In this document: in pieces, positions 60,115 to 64,000 of the stretch
Layout: each line of letters opens with the position of its first letter
Position numbering within the stretch: position 1 is the first letter of the stretch
Assembly: GCF_007994225.1 (NCBI RefSeq)
Contig: NZ_VLLL01000006.1
Location: forward strand, 434,001-498,000
Length of the DNA: 64,000 nt
Source of the DNA: Stackebrandtia albiflava
Lineage (GTDB): Bacteria; Actinomycetota; Actinomycetes; Mycobacteriales; Micromonosporaceae
Reading direction: 5' to 3'
Program-made: the position numbers and the translations under genes
Notes under the pieces: generated by a model
Told to the model about the DNA's origin: nothing
What the model saw: the letters and a program-made list of their open reading frames with translations, nothing else
Database searches by the model: none

Positions 60115-61056
60115 CTACGACCGGGGACTCTTGCTGCGCTTGCCGTAGTCGTCCGCGCGGGCGTAGACCTCACGGACGTACGTGTCGAGGTGGTTGTACG
60201 AGAAGACGGCCGCGTACCAGTCGGCCGCCCGGGAGAGATCGCGGTTGTCGGCGCACAGGTAGTGACCGGCCGCCACCGCCGCGTCGTCGATGTCGTTGGG
60301 GTCGCGGACGCCGTCGCCGTCGCCGTCGGCCGCCCAGCGGTCCCACGTCTCGGGGATGAACTGCATGGGGCCGACCGCCCGGTCCCAGGTGGTGTCGTCG
60401 TCGAGTTCACCGCCGTCGGAGTCGGGGTGCGCGCCGTTGCCGTTGGTGCCGTCCAACGCCGGGCCGCGGATCGGTTTCGCGGGCCGCCCGTCGGCCGCCA
60501 GCGAGGTGCCGCCGGTCGTGCCGTGGTTGGTCTCGACGCTGCCGATCCCGGCGAGGGTCGTCCAGGCGAGCCGGCACGCCGGTCGCGCCGACTTCAACAC
60601 CATCTCGGCGTGCCCGTACGCCTGCAGGGCCCGCGCCGAGATGCCGAGCGGTTCCTCCAGGGAGGCCGCCCAGTCCTGCAGCACCGGGTCCGCCCCGGTG
60701 GGGCCGCCGGATTCGGTGCCCGGTTCCTCGGAGGGGAACGAACCCGGGACACCCGGTACACCAGGGACCGCGTCCACTCCCGGGGGCAGCGCCAGGGGTG
60801 CGTCGCCCGAGTCGGCGACGGTGGTCGGATCGACCTCCTCACCGTAGGCCCACTCCGGCCCGGCGTGGGGGACGGCGTAGACGGCGAGCCCGAGCACTCC
60901 GGCCAGCACCGCCACCGTCATCGCACCCTGGGTGACCATCCGGCCGCCGGGGCGGCGGGCGGCGGTCCACACCCGACGGAGGCGGCGCCTTCCCGCACCG
61001 AGAAACCGTCTCGCCGCGACTTTCAGCCGTCCGGGGGTAACATTCCACGCCGCCAC
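60115..61056 (-). CDS. membrane-anchored lytic transglycosylase (MltB/SLT type)
   Basis: 313 residues. A basic cytoplasmic arm precedes one membrane segment (about 42-60), a Pro/Gly-rich linker follows, and a lytic transglycosylase domain (about 140-310) ends the protein. The catalytic Glu lies in GIGSVETNHG at about residue 172; GPMQFIPETWDRW and DAAVAAGHYLC complete the fold. It cleaves glycan strands of peptidoglycan outside the membrane. GATACT seven bases before the GTG suggests a leaderless mRNA. Confidence 0.9.
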   Translation of the reverse strand: MAAWNVTPGRLKVAARRFLGAGRRRLRRVWTAARRPGGRMVTQGAMTVAVLAGVLGLAVYAVPHAGPEWAYGEEVDPTTVADSGDAPLALPPGVDAVPGVPGVPGSFPSEEPGTESGGPTGADPVLQDWAASLEEPLGISARALQAYGHAEMVLKSARPACRLAWTTLAGIGSVETNHGTTGGTSLAADGRPAKPIRGPALDGTNGNGAHPDSDGGELDDDTTWDRAVGPMQFIPETWDRWAADGDGDGVRDPNDIDDAAVAAGHYLCADNRDLSRAADWYAAVFSYNHLDTYVREVYARADDYGKRSKSPRS

Positions 61057-61590
61057 GTTCGCGAGTATCCCTTATATCAGCGGCCGACGCCACCCCGGTC
61101 GAGTCGGCTGTCGGGTCATCGTGACGTGACTCCGGATCCCCACCGGGTGAAACCGGTTACCGGTCACCGGGTTCCCATGGACGCGGCACGAGTCGCACGG
61201 CCTGGTGCGCTTTGGCGTGTGCTGCCGGAAAAGCCGTCCCGATTGTGTTCAGATCGCAACCGAACGGGAGCCGGATCGTTTCGTTCGTCGAACCCGAGAG
61301 GCTGCTCCGTCACCTGTGGCCAGGCGAGACGGCGATGTGCGCACACCGTGTCCGCCGGCCGGGAGGACAACGAGGTCCTTCCGGCCCGCGTGCGTTCGGT
61401 GTGCCCGGAATCGTGTCGCATCCCGGGTATTGGGCAACCGGAGAGCCTCTGATGTGCGGCGGCGGAGACGGTTTTATCGTCCTCGTATCGTTTGGAGACA
61501 ACAATTTCCACGTTTGTCGTCACCATGCCGCGCGTATTGCGTTCAATTGGAGCGGAATGCGCATTGCCCACGGGGGAAGAGGAGGTTCGA
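61057..61590. other. upstream region of the cyclase/ATPase gene, no gene seen
   Basis: About 530 bases with lower GC in 61440-61560 than the flanks. No convincing frame. The AT-rich patch near 61480-61520 may hold the promoter of the gene at 61591. Confidence 0.4.
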
Positions 61591-63198
61591 GTGGGCGGCT
61601 TGACATCGCCGGGGAGTGGTCTCCCCAGCGGGCTGGTCACGTTTCTGTTCACCGACATCGAAGGTTCCACTCGATTGGCGTGCGAACTGGGCGACGGCTA
61701 CCGCCGCGTCCTGCACGACCATCGACGGTTGCTTCGCCGGGTCTTCAGTCGCCGGGTCGGGACGGAACTGCTCACCGAGGGCGACTCCTTCTTCGTCGCC
61801 TTCGCCGACGCGGCCGCGGCCGTCGCGGCGGCGGTGACGGCACAGCGGATGTTGGCGCGACACGAGTGGCCCACGGCTCCACACTGGAGCGCACCCGCAC
61901 GGCCGCGGGTCCGGATGGGACTGCACACCGGTCACGCCGTACCGGACGCCCAGGGCTACGCCACCTCGATCGTCCACCGGGCCGCCCGGGTCTGCGCCGC
62001 CGCGCACGGCGACCAGATCCTCTGCTCCCAATCCACACTGGAGGCATGTACGGAACTGCCCGCCGACGTCACCGCCGTCGACCTGGGCCTGCACCGGCTG
62101 CGCGGCTTCGACGACTCGCTGCGGCTGCACCAGCTCACCGCGGTGGACCTGCCGAGCCGGTTCCCGCCACCGGCGACCGAGTCGCGCCACCACAACCTTC
62201 CCGCCGACTCCGACCGGTTCATCGGCCGCCGCGACGAACAGTGCCAGTTGATCAGGCTGCTCGACGGGCACCGGCTCGTCAGCGTCACCGCCCTACCCCA
62301 GACCGGGAAGTCCCGGCTGGTGTGCCACCTCGGCCGTGAACTCGCCTCCACCTACCGCGACGGCGTCTGGTACGCCGACCTGAGCCGGCACGTCGACCTC
62401 GGGGAGGCACTGTCGGCGGCACTGGGACTGCGCGGCGACCCGTTCCGGTCACTGCTCGACGCCGTCATCGAGGTCCTGCGGCACCGGCACTGCCTCCTGG
62501 TGCTCGACGACACCCGCACCCAGGACGCCGCCCAGGTGACCCGGCTGCTGGCCGAATGCCAGAAGGTGAGCGTCCTGTCGGCGTCCCGGCACCCGCTCGG
62601 GCTCGCCGGGGAGGTGAAGTGGGCGCTGCCGACGATGTCGGTACCCGACGCCGCCGAACTGCTGCGGTCCCGCGCCCGCGCCGCCTCCGGCGGCGTCGAC
62701 CCCGGCGACTGCACCGCGCTCGCCCGGTACGTCGACGGCTTCCCGCCCGCTGTCAACGTCCTCGCCGCGGCCGTACCCGTGTTGGGGACCGACGGACTGC
62801 TGCGACGGCTCCGGGAGGACCCCCTGAACGTCCTCGACGCCTGCGGGGAACTGTCCACCGTGCTCGACAAGGTGTGCGAGGAGCTGACCCCACGCGCCGC
62901 CCACCTGCTGCGCGCCCTTTCGACGTGGCCGACGCCCGCGGGAGTGGACGAGGTGGAGAGACTGTGCGGCGGTTCCGCCGCCGCGCTCGACGCCCTGATC
63001 AACCTGGTGGACGCGTCACTCGTAGACGTGCACCACACCGAGACCGGTGCGGCGTACCGGTTGCCGGCGCCGGTGCGGTGGTACGCCGACGACCGCCGCC
63101 GCCGGGCCGGCGAGTCGAACCCGAGACTGACACCGATGTCGGCCGGGCGCATGCCGTTGCCGCGACTCAGTTGGGCGCAGGCGCTGCCGTCGAGGTGA
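61591..63198 (+). CDS. class III adenylate cyclase domain fused to a degenerate NTPase domain
   Basis: 535 residues. The cyclase homology domain (about 15-185) carries FTDIEGSTRLA with the first metal Asp, TEGDSFFVAF, RMGLHTGHAV and the SIVHRAARVCAAAHG helix. An ATPase of the AfsR/NB-ARC group follows (about 215-530), with a shortened P-loop ALPQTGKSRL that lacks the first Gly and a Walker B-like LLVLDDT. It ends without the TPR or LuxR HTH domains usual in this group. GAGGAGG lies eight bases before the GTG. Confidence 0.82.
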   Translation: MGGLTSPGSGLPSGLVTFLFTDIEGSTRLACELGDGYRRVLHDHRRLLRRVFSRRVGTELLTEGDSFFVAFADAAAAVAAAVTAQRMLARHEWPTAPHWSAPARPRVRMGLHTGHAVPDAQGYATSIVHRAARVCAAAHGDQILCSQSTLEACTELPADVTAVDLGLHRLRGFDDSLRLHQLTAVDLPSRFPPPATESRHHNLPADSDRFIGRRDEQCQLIRLLDGHRLVSVTALPQTGKSRLVCHLGRELASTYRDGVWYADLSRHVDLGEALSAALGLRGDPFRSLLDAVIEVLRHRHCLLVLDDTRTQDAAQVTRLLAECQKVSVLSASRHPLGLAGEVKWALPTMSVPDAAELLRSRARAASGGVDPGDCTALARYVDGFPPAVNVLAAAVPVLGTDGLLRRLREDPLNVLDACGELSTVLDKVCEELTPRAAHLLRALSTWPTPAGVDEVERLCGGSAAALDALINLVDASLVDVHHTETGAAYRLPAPVRWYADDRRRRAGESNPRLTPMSAGRMPLPRLSWAQALPSR

Positions 63199-63289
63199 AC
63201 ACGTGGGGGACCCGGCGGCGGGCGGCAGCGCGGATGCCCGCCGCCGGGTTCGACGCGGTGTGGTGCCGGCTCCTGCCCCACACCGTGGC

Positions 63290-63317
63290 GGCGGCGGCCC
63301 GGCCCCGGGCCGCCGCC
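63290..63317. terminator. hairpin between convergent genes
   Basis: Arms GGCGGCGGCCCGG / CCGGGCCGCCGCC between the cyclase gene and the GH10-like gene. Confidence 0.7.
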
Positions 63318-63347
63318 CCGTCGTCGCGGTTCGGAATCCTCGAACCG

Positions 63348-64000
63348 TCAGTTCTTACGGGTCTTGCGGACGCCGGCCCGGCCCTCGGTCCACACCCGGT
63401 TCAGCGCGGTCACCGCGAAGCGCCGGCCGGACTCGAAGCCGCCCTCCCAGCGGAAGGACTGCACCTCGGCGCCGGGGTCGTGCGGGACCACCGCGACCAG
63501 GTTCGTCGCGTCCGCCAGGTCGCACTCGTCGGGGTGACCGACCGTCGTGTACACGGCGTACCTGACGATCTCGTCGATGCCCTCACCGCGCCGGTGCGGA
63601 CGCCACTCCACGGTGTACGCGCCGTCGCGCCACTCCACCGAGGACACCTTGGGGGCCTTCGGTGTCCGGCCGCCCAGGTGGGACGACGCCGGAACCAGCG
63701 CCGGACGGCTGTAGTGCTCGTCGCGCAGCAGCGTCATCGCCGACAACTGGTCCTGCCGGACGGGGTTGCCCGAGAAGTAGGCGTTGCCGACGATGTTGGC
63801 GTGCTCCCGGCACAACGTCAGGTGGTTCAGCAGTTCACGCGGGTCCTGCTTCCACTCGGGCGAGACCGTGTCGACGTTGACCTTGTAGGTGGCCTCACCG
63901 AGGTACAGCTGGCAGTCGGTGTTCTCACAGGCGTCGTTCCACCACTCCGCGAGGACCCGGTACGACGCCGCCGGAAGCGACATCGCCCAGTAGATCTGCG
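63348..64000 (-). CDS. GH10-like (GHL10/YngK-type) glycosyl hydrolase-like protein, C-terminal part (partial)
   Basis: The frame runs to the window edge on the minus strand; 216 codons are visible. QIYWAMSLPAASYRVLAEWW, then LYLGEATYK and GNAYFSGNPVRQDQLSAM match the end of the GHL10 barrel, and the last 90 residues (EWRDGAYTVEWRPH, VWTEGRAG) form a fibronectin-III-like domain. The full protein would be an exported, often lipid-anchored, enzyme acting on a wall or extracellular glycan. The N-terminus and signal lie outside the window. Confidence 0.82.
   Translation of the reverse strand, partial: QIYWAMSLPAASYRVLAEWWNDACENTDCQLYLGEATYKVNVDTVSPEWKQDPRELLNHLTLCREHANIVGNAYFSGNPVRQDQLSAMTLLRDEHYSRPALVPASSHLGGRTPKAPKVSSVEWRDGAYTVEWRPHRRGEGIDEIVRYAVYTTVGHPDECDLADATNLVAVVPHDPGAEVQSFRWEGGFESGRRFAVTALNRVWTEGRAGVRKTRKN

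Overview
The window is GC-rich DNA from an actinobacterium. Evidence: very high third-position GC, many GTG starts, ATGA/GTGA stop-start overlaps, DUF397 plus XRE regulator pairs, and many genes that begin 6-8 bases after a TANNNT box with no Shine-Dalgarno (leaderless mRNAs). The gene mix (DUF885, DUF3105/DUF305, NlpC/P60 with a c-di-AMP riboswitch, DivIVA-like proteins, many NarL-type two-component pairs) fits a mycelial actinomycete such as Glycomycetales or Micromonosporales. That placement is inference; no rRNA or housekeeping marker is present.

Layout. 0-16.3 kb: DUF885 hydrolase-like protein, HAD phosphatase, a two-component pair, a coupled pair of bacterial PH-domain membrane proteins, a SLATT-like protein, a reductase-fold protein, an exported cyclophilin, an MFS exporter, a flotillin-type protein and a nucleotidyltransferase. 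16.3-19.1 kb: copper export (copZ, copA) behind CsoR-type operators. 19.2-24.7 kb: an accessory stretch with two tandem paralogous cysteine peptides, a phosphoesterase, tRNA-Trp, an exported protein, two DUF397 genes with one XRE regulator, two copies of a small terminal-inverted-repeat element and a coupled operon of three tiny ORFs. 24.8-36.4 kb: a DrrAB-type ABC exporter, an EamA transporter, DUF3105-DUF305 facing a blaI-M56 pair across shared operators, a second two-component pair and membrane proteins. 36.4-40.6 kb: a methyltransferase operon and the second copper locus (csoR-copZ-exported His-rich protein). 40.7-48 kb: c-di-AMP riboswitch, two NlpC/P60 hydrolases, a repeat-rich secreted protein, hexosaminidase, a DivIVA/Scy-like coiled-coil protein and paired crcB fluoride channels. 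48-64 kb: trypsin-like protease, DUF998, paired CorC/CNNM proteins, TerC, LysR, a B12-binding subunit, a truncated hemoglobin + flavohemoglobin + DivIVA operon, a double-GNAT acetyltransferase, a lytic transglycosylase, a cyclase/ATPase fusion and the end of a GH10-like protein.

The most unusual signals are non-genic. (1) A promoter module occurs four times (3.4, 12.6, 31.2, 35.2 kb). Each copy has two TCCACA nonamers exactly 18 bp apart, a -35 box exactly 26 bp further on, a -10 box, then an almost invariant start segment; the spacer sequences are unrelated, so geometry is conserved. One copy forms the 3' end of a response-regulator gene. (2) A 166-182 bp element with terminal inverted repeats occurs at 39.8 and 56.4 kb, with a deleted remnant near 40.65 kb. 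Its terminal repeats differ between copies by compensating changes, and one copy supplies a foreign tail to a CopZ protein. (3) A second small inverted-repeat element (22.0 and 22.7 kb) and a palindrome cluster (55.3-55.6 kb) complete the repeat content. The copper genes work as one regulon split over two loci. The cell-wall genes (NlpC/P60, GH20, lytic transglycosylase, DivIVA-like proteins) are scattered through the second half.
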